Positions 13,098 to 26,772 of a stretch of DNA of 64,000 nt are shown piece by piece. The position numbers were made by a program, and so were the translations under genes. The stretch's first letter is position 1. The number at the start of each line of letters is the position of its first letter. Origin of the DNA: Antedon bifida. Taxonomy: Eukaryota > Echinodermata > Crinoidea > Comatulida > Antedonidae. The notes below the pieces were generated by a model, which saw only the letters and a program-made list of their open reading frames with translations, had not been told where the DNA came from and ran no database searches. The stretch lies in the NCBI GenBank assembly GCA_963402885.1, contig OY727099.1:8854001-8918000 (forward strand), written 5' to 3'.

Positions 13098-13194
13098 TAT
13101 TTAAATCTAGGCCTGCATTCCAATCAGGGTAGCCGTCGTCTTGTGTTGGTGGGTCTGGCAGGCCCGAAAGCTTCAGGAACCCTTCATATTCAGG
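13098..13194 (-). CDS. Nuclear hormone receptor exon: hinge / start of ligand-binding domain (last visible exon)
   Basis: A 97-base minus-strand exon that continues the receptor frame in phase 0 (…AHKSTAKQY | PEYEGFLKLSGLPDPP, then TQDDGYPDWNAGLDLN). Acceptor ttgtcttctag, donor AAATA|GTAAGT, leaving one base of a codon. Composition is plainly unlike the surrounding AT-rich DNA (GGC, GCC, GAC codons), which supports coding. In other NR1 receptors the weakly conserved helix 1-helix 3 linker lies here, so no strong motif is expected. The next exon (helices 3-5, with the signature DQ..LL) should start with two bases completing a codon. None was found on the minus strand between here and position 1; the remaining exons may lie before the window or be too diverged to see. 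Confidence 0.72.
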
Positions 13195-14453
13195 CTAGAA
13201 GACAATACAAAGTTAATATATTCATTATTATTTTATAAAGTCATAGTGGGGAGGAAAAAAATAAGGATGTCTACTATCTCAATTGACTAAATAAAAGAAT
13301 CAAATAAAAATGCAAAAAGACAGTAGATATGTCAAGATTTCAGAAGACACTATCCGGCCTAAAGCTCTTTCTATACTACCAAACTAGTTTGACAAAAAAA
13401 AGTGTGATTTGCCGAAATATGGTAGTGATATGCTTAAATATGGTAGTGATATGACATCTTCATGTCCATATATGGGCATATCACACTTTTTTGTCACATA
13501 CTGTAAAGTTTAATAGTGTAGACAGAGCTTTACTTTCTTATTCACATATTATACTTGATTATTTCATTCTATATTAACTCTTTCCTTTCTCACAAAAAAC
13601 AAACTTCTATTTGATACATCATGTCATGTATTCACGACCATTATTATAATTTCTGCAGAAATTCTGACGATTTACAATGGGTATTCTCAAAACTGTTACC
13701 ATGGAAATTCAATATTTAAAAACAGGTGTTTCTGAGAATGCTATTACATAATCTCATGGGTCCTAAGCACCATCTTGCTTATGACTTCAAGCAATCATTT
13801 TTTCCTTAGAATTAATTTTCCCCAGAACTCCACTGAAATCCATGCAACTAAAGTATAAAAACGCATCAAGATCATTGTAGTAAAATCTGTTGGACCATTC
13901 CATTAATGACTATCTTGCAAATTTGATAGAAAATTAGAAATCATAATCCTAAACGCCAACTCGCCGTACAAAATCCAATAAATATGATTTCTAATGTTTG
14001 CTATAAGGGAGGTACTAACTCACATAAAACAGCTTTGATTGATTTTACATTTTTATATATATCAGAAAAAAGTGATACCACAATAACGGCATTACATCAT
14101 ACAATTTAACCTGTTTCTGCTTCTAAGAACTTATTAAATCAACCAGTTCCTCAGCCATAGATTTTAGAAAGATGTAGCCAGGATTAAAGGGAAAAAGGTT
14201 CAAGTGCAAGTGTATGGACCAAAAGGAGAAGGCAGAATAAAGAAAATTTGTTTTTAGTCCTGGTCTAAGTAGATGAGGTTGCCTTCTGGCCAGGTAGGAT
14301 TGGCAAAAGAAATTTCATGAGCTAGGTCTCTTTATTTGGGTGCTCTCTAGTTTGAAAAGGGCACTTCAGGAAAAAGAGGGGTTCTTTCGAACCTTGCAAA
14401 CCCCTCTGGTTAGGGCTTTTTTAAAAATATCAATTTCTTGTAAATCAACTTAC
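13195..14453 (-). other. Receptor intron between hinge exon and last visible exon
   Basis: Phase-0 intron of 1.26 kb with GTAAGT donor and CTTCTAG acceptor (minus strand). It contains one full-length palindromic MITE (13361-13532). Nothing else is recognised. Confidence 0.8.
13361..13532. mobile_element. Palindromic MITE, family A, full length
   Basis: AAGCTCTTTCTATACTACCA at the left and TAATAGTGTAGACAGAGCTT at the right, with TA adjoining each end. Two internal ATGGTAGTGATATG units and the central CCATATATGGGCATATC. It lies in the intron between the hinge and last visible receptor exons. Confidence 0.88.
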
Positions 14454-14641
14454 ATATTGTTTAGCCGTAGACTTGTGTGCTGTCGTAACTTTCTGTATAA
14501 TTTCCAACGTATCTTTATCTATTTGTATCTCCTCTGATTGGTCGGGTGAACCAGTGTCTTTCTCGTCTTCGTAAACGTATAACTGAATATCTGCAAATTC
14601 TGTTTCTTTCTGTTTGTTGGGTATTCTGCCGATTCGTACAG
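14454..14641 (-). CDS. Nuclear hormone receptor exon: C-terminal extension of the DBD, hinge, helix-1-like segment
   Basis: A 188-base minus-strand exon whose first two bases complete the codon split by the finger-2 exon, so GMSKE continues as AVRIGRIPNKQKETEF. Basic GR(I/M)P-like extensions at this place are typical of the Rev-erb/E75/PPAR branch of NR1 and contact the bases 5' of the half-site. An acidic, Ser/Asp/Glu-rich hinge follows (ADIQLYVYEDEKDTGSPD), then DTLEIIQKVTTAHKST, which resembles helix 1 of NR1 ligand-binding domains (compare the KVxxAH segments of RAR/TR). Acceptor tttttcatag, donor CAATAT|GTAAGT, phase 0 at the end. It is separated from the finger-2 exon by about 21.7 kb. 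The join is supported by matching phase and by the conserved protein motif across the junction. Confidence 0.88.
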
Positions 14642-15462
14642 CTATGAAAAGAAATATGGAAATATAATATATATTTTATATGCATCCAAGAGCGAGCACA
14701 AACTCGCCAAATACAGGAAGGATAAATAAAATATTATAATTATTATTATATATTTTAATATACTGGGGTAAAAGGAAGCCTTGGTGTGGTAAGGTGCGAA
14801 TCATCCAAAAAATGTTAAAACTTAGTTTCTGCTGTGGGGATATCCCCTATAATCAATTTCACACACATCTTCAAACTTTTTTATACTGTAGGTTCCAATT
14901 CAACATTCATTTTGACCATTAACCATTAACATATGTACATAGACTAAACAACAACAAAAGTATCACTTGGTCTGGTTGGTAGAAAGGAGGGAGCAGGAAG
15001 AGAAAAAACTAGGTGTGATTCCTATTTCCTCTTCACTTTGATTAGCTTTTCCCTTTTCAACATAACACTTGACAACTACAATGATTCAAGCTATAAGAGT
15101 GAATGACCTCTTCCTTCCCCCTCCTTGACTTTGATTGCCCCATTTGACACAAACAATTGGGTCAAACAATCAACAAAAACTGAACTTTGGCTATCCCACC
15201 CCTTGTAAATTCAGAAGATTAAAAAAAGAAATGGGCCAAAAATTGGGTTATACCACAATAATGAAATGGGGTAGTCAACTAATGAGTAATGAACTACTTG
15301 CTAACGAGCTGATAGATAATTAATAAGGATAGATTTCAATATTACCTGAAGGACATTGAACTCAAAAGTAGACTGATCAATGGTATAATTATAGTAACAT
15401 TTAAGCTTTGTATTCCCAATGTCTAGGAATATATTAGTGTATATATAAATTTGCTTGTAATA

Positions 15463-15690
15463 GAACCCCTATTGAGGGGACACATGGGTCTTGACTTGTG
15501 TCCCATAGAGATGGCCCCCTTAATGGGGTTGGCTGCAATGTTAAAACAATTCATTTCACAGAAAGTGTTTCTTTAATATGTATTTAACTGTAGTGTTAAA
15601 ACATTTATTGCCCTTTCTTTGTTTTATGGGAAAGTGTCCCGTAGTTAAGATGTTCCAATAATAGGGCTTTTCCAACTAGGGTCTAAGTAT
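15463..15690. mobile_element. MITE, family B, with internal duplication
   Basis: Starts TAGAACCCCTATTGAGGGGA and ends near CCAATAATAGGGCTTTTCCA. The block TGTTAAAACA.TT...AAAGTGT occurs twice inside (about 15538 and 15594), so this copy is longer than its relatives. Confidence 0.7.
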
Positions 15691-18584
15691 TTATACATAT
15701 GAATATATATTCATTGTAATATATTAAATCCAAAGGTAAAATACTTAAAAAATGACAATGCTATGGTATCAGTGGCTGGATCTCAATGGAGATACAAAAT
15801 AAAAAGTGAAAAGCTAAATCAAAACGATAAAGTAAAACAGCCCTAGCCCTTCATCAGTGCAAGTCTTAATTATATTTAAAAAATAATAAATAAAATGTTT
15901 ATACAATCAATCTTAATAAATTATTATTTACATATATAACTTTAGTTATATTAATCCTATTTTATTTCTCTCACAAAATAGTACTATTTTAACAACAATT
16001 TTTAAAACATTGATAATTAAAGAACTTGTATTTTTCCGTTTTAGTTAAATATTATATTCGTTTGAAATGTAATAAAAATCGTTCAAGCCTAAAATTAGTT
16101 ATGGTTGTTGAAAAGGCTAAGTCCACGGGGACTAGCGTCAAAGGGTACCTCTTACTAAATTATTAAAGCAAATACTTAAATAATAAATTGAATGTAAATG
16201 GTCGATATGAAAATTTTATAATGAAATCAAGAATCTGCAAAAAAAACTCATATGGTACAAAAATAACAAACAGCGCCCTCTGTGTGGATACCAAAAATGG
16301 CGTTTGTCGGGAAATCGTTCATCTTTACAACAATACGACTTGAAGCACAACCGGCACACCCATGTTCAAAATTTATTGTATAGCGCACAAGTTTCATGGT
16401 CGCAACCGTTCAATATATATCGTAATTCCAATAATTTTGGAGCCAGACTAAAAAAATTAACCACAAATATGATCAGAGAACCAGTACATTTTCGTTCCCA
16501 ATTTATGTATTATAGAAGTAAGCGTAGTGCTTTTTGGTAGTAGGGTGCGGGGTGAAGGATAGGTCAATGTACACACTACAAGGGTCACGATTGGCTCATC
16601 ATTCATCATGGGGTCATACATGATGACCTTGAATACCATGATTGGTTAATAAGCAGGGGTTGTGAATATATGAACTACAAGACTTGACTCAATCTAAACA
16701 GCTAACTCAATATATTGTTATTGTGGTAATTATTTCATACATGCAATAAAAATAACAAATATGAAATATGGACTAGAAATAAACTCTAAATTTGTCCAGC
16801 AGCAAATCCAAAATCTCTGTAAATTGACCAAAACTGATTTTTCACAAGTTGATCATCAAACACATTAGTACAGTACTTTTTTTAAATTCTTCAATATTTG
16901 TCTATATACATTTTAAATGAAAGTGAATCCTTAATACAATACAAGTTGGTTAGAGTTGAACATTATGCACTAATGCCATTTTACTTCAATTCTTAGGTCA
17001 TAAATCAGCTTTTAACCATTCTGTGGTATTGATTATGTCATTGATATGATTATAGTGATTTCAACATCCTTTTAATTTGTGTTATGTAAATTACCTATTT
17101 TCCAAAATATCATATTTACAAGTTGCTTCATAATATTTGATGAATACTGTATTATGTTTTACATTTTCTTTGCTTTGCTTTTGCATGTCAATCATTAAAG
17201 ATATCATAATCTTAAGTACAATCTATTTAATTTAAAAGATAATTCCTATGAAATTAATAAGTAAACAAGATTACAAACTAAACAGGTAATAATATAGGTC
17301 AATTCTCACAAAAATAAATGTTTAAATAGTAACACTTAATATATAGCAAAAGTCACACAAATCAACAGTGTTGTTGGTAGTCTATGAATATAATAACTGG
17401 ATAAAGCAAAATAGTCCTCTTTCTCAAAAAAAAGGAGAAACATTTATGAAAAGAATAAATTTATTTGAGCATCCCCATGGATTCATCCGTAAACTGCATC
17501 CTCTAATGGGACCATCCAACATACCTCTCATCAATTCTTCTCCTCGAAGAACAAGATACTTTTACTTTTGAAATAACTCATTGGTATCACTACCATAACA
17601 AAGATTCTCTGTCTTGTATCTTCACATTATTAGCTGACCAGTTTCATAGGCAAATTCTATAATACAGTGTCATATATGTATCACATGTGACAACTGTATC
17701 ATGTTAAGGTTAGGTCAGGCTATGATACATTGTGACACATATGTTACTGCACTAAAGAATTTTCCTATAGATACTGGACAAATTAAATATACGATACTGA
17801 GAATCTAACCCTAGGAATAAATTTGGATTGGGCTTAGAGTCTGCAGCCTAACCTCCAAGACTGTACAGCTCGCTGTTCAGGGAAGAGAAGTTGAAGAAGG
17901 CTAATGTCAGTATAACATCACACAAAGAAATTTCCATTCAAATACTCATTGCAAACATTGACAAGCATTTGCTTAAAAACCCAAATATACATTTATCTAG
18001 ATGACATTTTGATATGTTTTAAAAAATCAAGTTCCTCTCAAATGATCAGTTTAAATTACATAATCTTTCATAAATTCTATCTTGTTTGAAATTCAAGCTT
18101 GGGTACTGGTCGTCAGTTTACGCTAAAATATTGACAATGTTTTTGAATGACAGAGAATTACCAAGATTTAAGTGAAAATATAATAATAAAATGGATGAGA
18201 TTCACCTTAAAATGTCTCATCAAAATCAGGGCATAAAAGCAGAAAAAGATGAAAAAAAGGTTGACACTTGGCTTAAATATTAAGTCCAAAAAATGCCTTA
18301 AGCAAAATATGAAATAAAAATAGAGATACTATTGTTAAGCTTGACAGAACAAAGGAATTGTTGGGGTATCAATTATAACAATAGATTTTATTGTCCATCT
18401 ATGTCACTTAACATTCATTAAATATATTTTCTATGAAATTTGAAAGCTTATTTTAAAGTCAGTTATTCTTTGAATTGATGTGATGAAATACAAAATATAC
18501 TTATAAATATATTTTATTAAGACGGTATAATTACTTTAAATGATAGAGTAGTATAGAGCAATTTCCATGTAACTTTAATTAGAA

Positions 18585-18986
18585 ATTATTGGCTAATTAT
18601 ATAAACAAAATTTGCAGTACATCTGTGTACAGTATATGGAAAAATTAATTTACCAATAATTTTTAAACCATATTAAAAAATTAAATTATATATTAATTAC
18701 ATTATTAAAATTAAATTGTAATAAACTATAACCATATGTCAGAAAATGATTTTGTAAAACTTATTTTTTTTAGAATAAAAATGAAGTTATTGGCTAATTA
18801 TATAAAATATATTGTAGTACATCTGTGTACCTTATATGGAAAAATTAATTTACTAATAATTTTTAAACCATATTAAAAAATTTAATTATATATTAATTAC
18901 ATTATTGAAGTTTAATTATATAATAAACTAAAACCATATGTCAGAAAATGATTTTGTAAAACTTATGTTTTTTAGAATAAAGATGA
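18585..18986. repeat. 201-base tandem duplication
   Basis: Copies 18585-18785 and 18786-18986, both starting at TTATTGGCTAATTATATAAA, with scattered substitutions, so older than the 2.19-kb duplication. Confidence 0.92.
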
Positions 18987-18999
18987 TAAAGGCAGGATG

Positions 19000-19260
19000 C
19001 GATTTATTAAATAACGACAATTTTTACAGCATCTATCGTGGCAATATACGCTGGCAATCAGTGCGCGTCATAAAGACTCGCATCTAATGGGCCTCTGTTC
19101 TTTGAGTCAGCTGCTCCTGCCCTCTGATTTACGCAAACTCAAAGCCAACGCATAAACTACGGCTACAAACTCCTTTCGCCTCCTCGGATATATGGGCTAT
19201 GCACATCACCTACAAAATTTACAACCCAACAGGCTAACTCTGACTATTAGCGAGTAACAA
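19000..19260. other. Less AT-rich unique block in the giant intron
   Basis: Contains CpG and G/C-rich words (GTGCGCGTCATAAAGACTCG, CTCCTTTCGCCTCCTCGGAT), unlike its flanks, and no repeat. Only short frames. Candidate enhancer or unrecognised exon. Confidence 0.3.
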
Positions 19261-21054
19261 AAAAAGTTGTGTTTGTGAATTATAATTTTAGGGTGTCTCT
19301 AAAGTGGATGTTTCTTTTCCAAGCTCTGGGGACCGTGAACCAGCTGTTTGGGTATTTAACGTTCATAAACGATATAATTTTTATTATGCAATGGTTTGGC
19401 AAATATTATTTTGCATTATATAAAAAAACGTCTGTTATGATCCATTTCAATTTATTGTGGTAATATAGAACATTGTCGTTTTTGTCAAATATTGATTTAA
19501 TTTTAGCTATGAAATAATTTTTTTTTGTATTATATTAGTTTTCATTAAAATATAAATTGGGATATTATACATTAGTATTTATGAAATTGTAAAATATCAA
19601 TTTATATTCAGGTGCTTTATTTTAGTTTGGTATCTTTTGTTTGTATTGGATAGAATAAATGCGAATTTAGAAAAACTAAAACTAATGCATTTTACCATAA
19701 ATACTAATTCATTGATTAGATCACCGGCGTAGTAATCTTCGGACCCATCATTTCATTTATCTTGAGATGAGCATGCCCCATTTTTTTTTCTATTTCTAGA
19801 TTTATTTACTATAGAAGCTAAAGCCATACTACTGTAGACCATTTCTTTCCAAATTTGTTTTTATTTTGGTTTGTTTGATTTTTTTATTTACGGTATATAT
19901 TATTTTTTGTTTTACTTCTTAAATTTTATATAACATTTAAATTAATTTTTAATAAAAAAAACAAGGACTCAATTTAATTATTTTTACTCTTCTTTCTGTT
20001 ATTAAAACATATTCCTGTTTACTTTATTTAACTATTAAAATGTTAGTTTAAATAAGAATAGTACATTATATATTAATTTGTTAAGATGCTTAAACGTAAC
20101 ATTAGAATGTTAATTTCTTGGAATATGTATGTAACAGAATGTCTGTATCTAAGATTAGTTAATGTCTAAAAATAATTACAAAACAAAGGAAAATAACTCC
20201 TCGCAGACTAAAGATCATGTGTAAATGCCCCGATGTCAGCAGACGTTACGACATAATCTTCAAATGTAGATTTTCAATGTTAATATCTGACTATATACAT
20301 TAACTGTTATTAAGCATCAACAGCAGTCACAATGTTTTAAAAGACTTTTTCTTGTGCATTGTACAAGAATAATCAGCAACAATCAGGGGAGTGACGAACT
20401 ATAAACAGTAAATATTAACAGCGACGATGAGAACACTGATTTCTTCATATAAAGTGTACACATCTCATGTAACATTTTCATCCTATACATCTTTGATCTC
20501 ATCCTATTACAATGAATTTAAACAACCACTTGAAAAATAATAAAAATCTACCTAGGCTAATTCTAAAAGATAAAGCTTAGGGAGATATCGGTTAAAAGCG
20601 TTCTACGAGAAAATCTAAAACTAAATCAACATCGACACTTGGTTTTACAGACGAGATACGTAACAAGCGATTTAAAACACGACGGATCATATTTGAAGTA
20701 TCTCTCATTGTACGCCAAGTGATACGTTATATGGGTTTATGTTTTAGCGTCTAGGTTTTCGTGAATACAATCTGAGAATTCAAATCTTGAGGTAATTTTA
20801 TATTCTTTTAGCCTGGATATTTTTTACGTAATCCAGCATAAATCTATCTTATGAAATAAATCAAAATACTGTACTGACCACATCAGTTTTGTTATTACTT
20901 ACTGCTGAAAGAACTTAATTGTTAAATATGTTGACAAAATAATTAAAATTCTATTCAATTCTTTGGAGATTAGCCTTAATAGAAATGGTCAAGTATGGTC
21001 AACATCATAATATAAATCGGAATTAATAGATTGAAAATAAATTAATAATAAACG

Positions 21055-21500
21055 ATCGTGATGATGATGATGATGATACAGTAACTGTGATATCATGATG
21101 TAATGATAATGATAAGAATGATGATAATAATGATGATGATACAGTAACTGTGATACTCACAATGTAATAATGATGATAAGAATAATGACAATGATGATGA
21201 TAATACAGTAACTGTGATACTCATGATGTAATGATGATAAGAATGATAATGATAATGATACAGTAACTGTGACACTCATGATGTATAAGAATAATGATGA
21301 TAATGATAATGATACAGTAACTGTGATACTCATGATGTAATAATAATGATAACAATGATGATAATAAAGATGATGATGATGATACAGTAACAGTGATACT
21401 CATAATGTAACTGATAACAATAATGATGATATAAATGACAATGATGATAATACAGTAACAGTGATACTCATAATATAATGATAATAATAATGATGATGAT
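21055..21500. repeat. Degenerate array, about 54-67-base units, GAT-rich
   Basis: The word ACAGTAACTGTGATA (or ACAGTAACAGTGATA) recurs seven times (about 21078, 21141, 21207, 21261, 21317, 21384 and 21451), each followed by CTCATGATGTAAT-like sequence and ATGATAA runs of variable length. ACAGTAACTGT is itself a palindrome. Short ORFs on the minus strand here are repeat artefacts. Confidence 0.9.
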
Positions 21501-22250
21501 TTAATAAAGATGATGATGATATTAATGAAGCATATAAAAATATACCATGAAAAATCATGGTTTTTGATATAATATTCATCAATATTAACAATTGTATGAA
21601 AGATTTTTCAATTTATCTCGTTATTAGAGATGACAGAAGCCACTTAGATGGCTACTTTCCATTCTACTACTACAACAAATGTTTTCACAATATTCTTGTC
21701 AAAGATAAAAAACAAGAGGTACATTTGTCTTGAGCTTTGCGTCACAAACTTCATCTAAATCCCAATTGTCGAGGTGAAGTAGACAACATAACGATACACA
21801 AATTGCCCGGTAACCTCATAAAATTCATGTTACGTTCGGTCACAATTATCAATCAACGAACAATATGTACTCATTAATTAAAATCTTAAACAATCGCTTG
21901 ATTTTATGACATTATTTGTCTCCATTTAAATGTCATAAAAACATTGTTTTTAAGCAATATTTTTTCTATCAATTATATATTATCATATAACCTTTTGTGT
22001 GGGCATATGAAAAGCTACACTATCATGAATAAATTTACACAATAGCGATGACGGTAACATTTTATTTTTCTGAAATTTATGTTATCATGTGTGTTGTATG
22101 ATATTATTTGATGATTTTATTGATGATATTAGTTGATAATTCAAGATTAAAGAAAGAAATGATGTTGGTATGCGGAACAAACCAATATCCTAGGGGTATT
22201 TAACAAAATGTCTTTTTTCCAAGTATTTTATTCATCTCTTTGGGAAGAAA

Positions 22251-22295
22251 GGGCTATTGTTGGTTTGTCCAGGTAAGCTAGCTAGACATCAAATT
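22251..22295 (+). repeat. Dispersed 45-base repeat, copy 1
   Basis: GGGCTATTGTTGGTTTGTCC-AGGTAAGCTAG..AGACATCAAAT. One of five copies in this window; contains the donor-like word CCAGGTAAGC. Confidence 0.75.
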
Positions 22296-22345
22296 TTAAA
22301 AATATAGTTATATCATTAGAAACATGGTATAACATAAAAACACCT

Positions 22346-22392
22346 ATAGTCTGATGGTAGGATTGTAGGTTCAAATCTCAATAAGGGTGTTT
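22346..22392 (+). mobile_element. tRNA-like fragment
   Basis: TAGTCTGATGGTAGGATTGT with AGGTTCAAATCTCAATAAGG: boxes A and B are too close together for a tRNA, so it is read as a SINE fragment, just downstream of a copy of the dispersed 45-base repeat. Confidence 0.4.
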
Positions 22393-23767
22393 TGTTGCAT
22401 ATTTTTCTCAACTTTTTTGTTTAAAAGAAAAATGTTGGTATATCTATGAGCACTGTGGTTCTTCTCTGTTACTATTATGCATTGATGTAAAGGTAAAGAA
22501 ATAAGGTGGATAACAAATGACAACAAAAGAGCACATACATATCATTATTTAACAATAAATTACATATTCAAAATTAATGTGCTTACATTAAATTTTGTTC
22601 GTTATTAAATTTTAGATTGAATTCTGTTATTTTAGCAGGCAAGCTAATGTGATCGTACTGATATAAGTATAAATGGTAATGACAAAACAGCATATGGTAG
22701 GAATCTATTAGGAGGGGGTGTTAATAAATAGCATCAGGATGAATTACTAAGGCAATTAATCAAAAGTAATATGACAGAATTATGGTATCTAACATTCAGT
22801 CAGGTATTAATGTTCTTGAATGTGTTACATGCTACATATATGAAATTGTAATGAGAATTCCATAACATCAACTATTTTACTGTAAAACCCAGTAACCTAT
22901 TTTGTATCCTTACAAAAACAAAATAAATCTTCTCATTTTTGGTTTATTATTAAATTCAAGTTGTATCACATTTGTAAAATAAATTTTTCATGATTTCATA
23001 TCGTATGACTAAAATATAAATTTGTAAAATTAATTTTTTATGTAATGATATATCCCTTTTGTTTAAATTTGAAATACCAATGAAAAAAATTCATATTGAT
23101 GTTTGATACTAAATTAAAACTACTTATACAAATATATCTTATACATTTTGTTGATATAATAATATTGCTATTGACATTATTATGTTATATTATCAAATTA
23201 AACAAAAATAGCTTTCTGAAATGTCTATACTAATCAAAAAATGTGCTGATGATAAAAGATATTTCATTTTCTTAAAATTAATTAAAACATGTGTCTTATT
23301 AGATCATATAAAACTATTGGGATAGATACCGTAGCACATTTTACACATTTCTGTTTGTGATAAGCCAAATCAACTCCATGCGGCTTTATTAGAAGTGAAC
23401 AAAAACCTCACAACATAACAATCCACATGTTAAACCTAAAAGCCTGAAATGTACGATATACTTACCCATCGGGGAATGTCACAAAGACAAAATAATTTGA
23501 TTTATAAATCATAAAAAAGTTTTAAAATTAGCATAATAAATTATCTACCCTTCTGAATTATTTTGACGTGACTAATTAAAGCGCTTTGCGAATAAAAAAT
23601 ACTATTTTGTTGAAACTGTCGCAGATTACATTAGTCGAGACAATCAGGTTTATCGTTGGGTGGATTAGATCACATGATTAATATTCAGACTTTGGACTGG
23701 ATTAGCGATTAAATGCTGTGGCCATGTCACTAGTATAAAACACTGATGACAACATTTCTTAGAAATC

Positions 23768-23920
23768 CAAATAATTTAAAAATAATTAAAATACCACAAT
23801 TCTAAAAGTATTGGAAATTCAAATAATTTAAAAATAATTAAAACACCACAATTTTCAAAAGTATTTTGGAAATCAAATTATTTTAAAATAATTAAAACAC
23901 CAACATTTTTAAAAGTTATG
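23768..23920. repeat. About 53-base repeat, three units
   Basis: AAATAATTTAAAAATAATTA followed by AAACACCACAATTTT and AAAGTATTGGAAAT, three times. Confidence 0.85.
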
Positions 23921-24001
23921 TTTTATTTTGTGTGTTTTTTACATTAAAAGAAGCTGTGTAGACACAGAAGATCAGATGGAAAACACAATACCTAGCATTT
24001 C

Positions 24002-24130
24002 TTAAGCTCTGTCTACACTATCAAACTGGTTTGACAAATAAATGGTAGTGATATACCCAAATATGGTAGTGATATGACATCATCAAGTCCATATATGTCA
24101 CATCATATTTGTTTTGTTAGTGTAGTTTGT
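24002..24130. mobile_element. Palindromic MITE, family A, right end degraded
   Basis: Left end TTAAGCTCTGTCTACACTAT and two ATGGTAGTGATAT units. The right arm survives only as TTTTGTTAGTGTAGTTTG. Confidence 0.78.
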
Positions 24131-26692
24131 ATTGTAATCTTGAAATATTGTTTGTACTTGATATATTGTGTATGGTCTATTATCCTAAATAATTGTTATT
24201 ATAAATTTCATTTACTGAGTAGTAATCAATGCGTCTGTTGTTAATGTTAATGGAATATGAACAATACTTTTGTTTAAATTTTAAATCAAATATAAATATT
24301 TCATATTATAAACACTATGATGCATGTATAGGTTTATCAAGGTAAGGAATTAGAGATTGATTTTATTTGACTAGCTAATTAGCTATGTGGTTAATTATCT
24401 AATTAACTCATTTTAATTGAAAAGGTTTTAAAATGTTTTTTATTTTATAAAATACTGCATATAAAAATATTTTTTTTAAATACTAAATATCATATCCTAA
24501 AAAGAAATTCAGGGTAGAGGAAAGATATGCTATTTATTTATTTTTTTTAATCTGGCAAAAATAAATAATAGGACAATGTTTTCCCTGTAGTACTTGTGTA
24601 TGTGTTTCAGAAGAATTAAAATTATTTGCTTTAAATTTAACATATAACTACCGTATAATTTGAGCAAACAATATCACAATTGTAAATCCATAAATGAGAA
24701 CAAAACCTAAATATCCTGATCCTTTTGACACTTTAATAGCACTATGATCACCCAGATATCATTATCGATAGGTCCCCCAACATTTAATTAACACTGTAAA
24801 CCTAGCTGCATTAACTGTTGAGACAAACACTAATTTACAATGAAACTCTATATGTCATTAATTTCATTCCACTTCAGATACTCTACTACGTATAGCACCG
24901 TACAAAACAAAGCATGACGCAATGTTATTCATCATTTCTATAGTTTTTAATTTAATGTGATATTATAGAAAAACCTTTATAAAGTGCACGGTCCCTGTAG
25001 CCCTGCAGCTGTGTGTAATCAAAGGGCCTTAAATTACTAAGTAAACTATCTTTTTTTAGTGTTGTTCCCTTCTTTTAATGTCAATGATAGACAGGTTAAT
25101 TTAAAATTATCATTACATTGTTCAGTATATAATAAATTTTTATATGAAATATAAATGGATACATGCATTAAAACATACGGTATGTCAGGTAGTAAAATAC
25201 CAAATTATGCTAAACATTTTAGAAGAACTGGTAGCTACGCTACCCTAATAAATGTTTAAGCATTTATTATAATAGTATCTTTGTTCTATTGTTGATAGTG
25301 TACAAAAGTACTTAGTCCTTTCTTATGAATACTGAACTCGAGAGATTAGCAAATCAAAGTTTATTATATACAGTAGGCCTATTTCATTATTTATTTATTT
25401 TTGGGCACCCAGAATTTCAAAAGGAAAAGAATGTGCTGTAGAAAGAGAGGATTTCTTCCACTAGGTTGATGAAAGATCAAGAAGCTGCTGCGGTAGCTTT
25501 AGTTATCAAGGAGTATGAACCAAACCAACAATCAAGATCAGAGGGAAGTTGAAGAGGTAAAAAGAGACAATTCCACTATCAAATTACTATCAATAAAGAT
25601 CTATAAACAAGACACTGCTACAGAAATCATACGCAAATCGAAAAAAAGATGTCGTAATCTGTCAATCTTGGGAAGATCTATACAGAAAACATCTGGCTAA
25701 AATCTAGTCGCCATCAGAACAGATATTGTTTATTATAATATGGCATTCTAAAACCTCAAAATGGCCTAAAAAATACTTTCCAAACCCTATAAACATTCTT
25801 CGGTCTGTTTTGTTTGATGTTATAAATTAGACAGAATGTATCATCAGGTCCAGTCTGGGTGGCATAAAATAAAGTGTAAAGCAAAGATTGAAGAGGCTAC
25901 ACAAATGTGATGGAGTTGTTTTTGTCCAGTCAATATATTAGAGGGTTGGGTCTTCACTGAGGAACAGCTTAACATCATTTTACCAAGGATTTTCTATAGT
26001 GTGCATGTGTGAACACAAGTTTCTTTCATATAATTAAATGTTTATAAAATGAAACAGCCTTTTTTTAGGAACCCACAAGATAACAAACAACTGTGTTGTG
26101 GTGGAGCTCATATCCATCAAGACCATTAATCCAATAAATTGAAAGAAAGTGTCCTGGTAAATGAGGTCATTAACCTTTAGTCATCTTCAAGTGTTTTGTA
26201 TGTAATCCTTATCAAATTTTATACAAATTATAACAAAACAATGACTTTAATATTAAAGTAATACAATAATTCATATTGGCATCAGGTATAAATCATTTTT
26301 CATGATGGAAAATGAAAAATGAAAATAAATCATTTTTCGTGATGAAAAATTAAAAATGAATATAAAATTCACCTATAAGCACCTACCTATTATTGTGATG
26401 ATAGCAATTTATCGGATTAATAATTATAATAAAACCAAAAAGTCATTAAGAGTTCACTCACACCGTTTACGCAAGATTTAATTGTACCAAAAATTGACTT
26501 TCCGATACAAAATCATCTATAATGCAAAACATGATATTCCATAATTGTCGCGCAACCGTACATGTAAATGTTACATTAAAGTAAATAATTTCATAGTGCT
26601 TTTCTAATTACTATGTACATTTTCCACACGAATGAAAAGCCTTAAGAAATGATACCGGATGATCGGTGTGAAGAACAAACGGAGAGTACTCG

Positions 26693-26772
26693 TGACCTGG
26701 TGTGAGTAGCCTAGTTACGACATAACTATGACCTAGTCTTTACAACATGACCTAGTCTTCGTGACGTGACCT
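26693..26772. promoter_or_regulatory. Four TGACCT half-sites, three on a 19-base period
   Basis: TGACCT occurs at 26693, 26729, 26748 and 26767. The last three are evenly spaced by 19 bases, and the middle two read TGACCTAGTCTT. On the minus strand these read AGACTAGGTCA-like, resembling the monomeric ROR/Rev-erb site (A/T-rich 5' flank plus RGGTCA). The block lies in the giant receptor intron. It could be a small duplication that happens to contain the motif. Confidence 0.35.

Noticed and set aside
16253..16540. Plus-strand frame SLQQYDLKHNRHTHVQNLLY... as a nested gene in the intron
   Set aside because: No ATG in frame; the nearby ATG (16297) is in another frame with an early stop. A donor-like GTAAGC exists at about 16518 but no partner exon was found. 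Kept only as a possibility.
21093..21591. Minus-strand His/Ser/Ile-rich frames
   Set aside because: Translations of the GAT-rich array.
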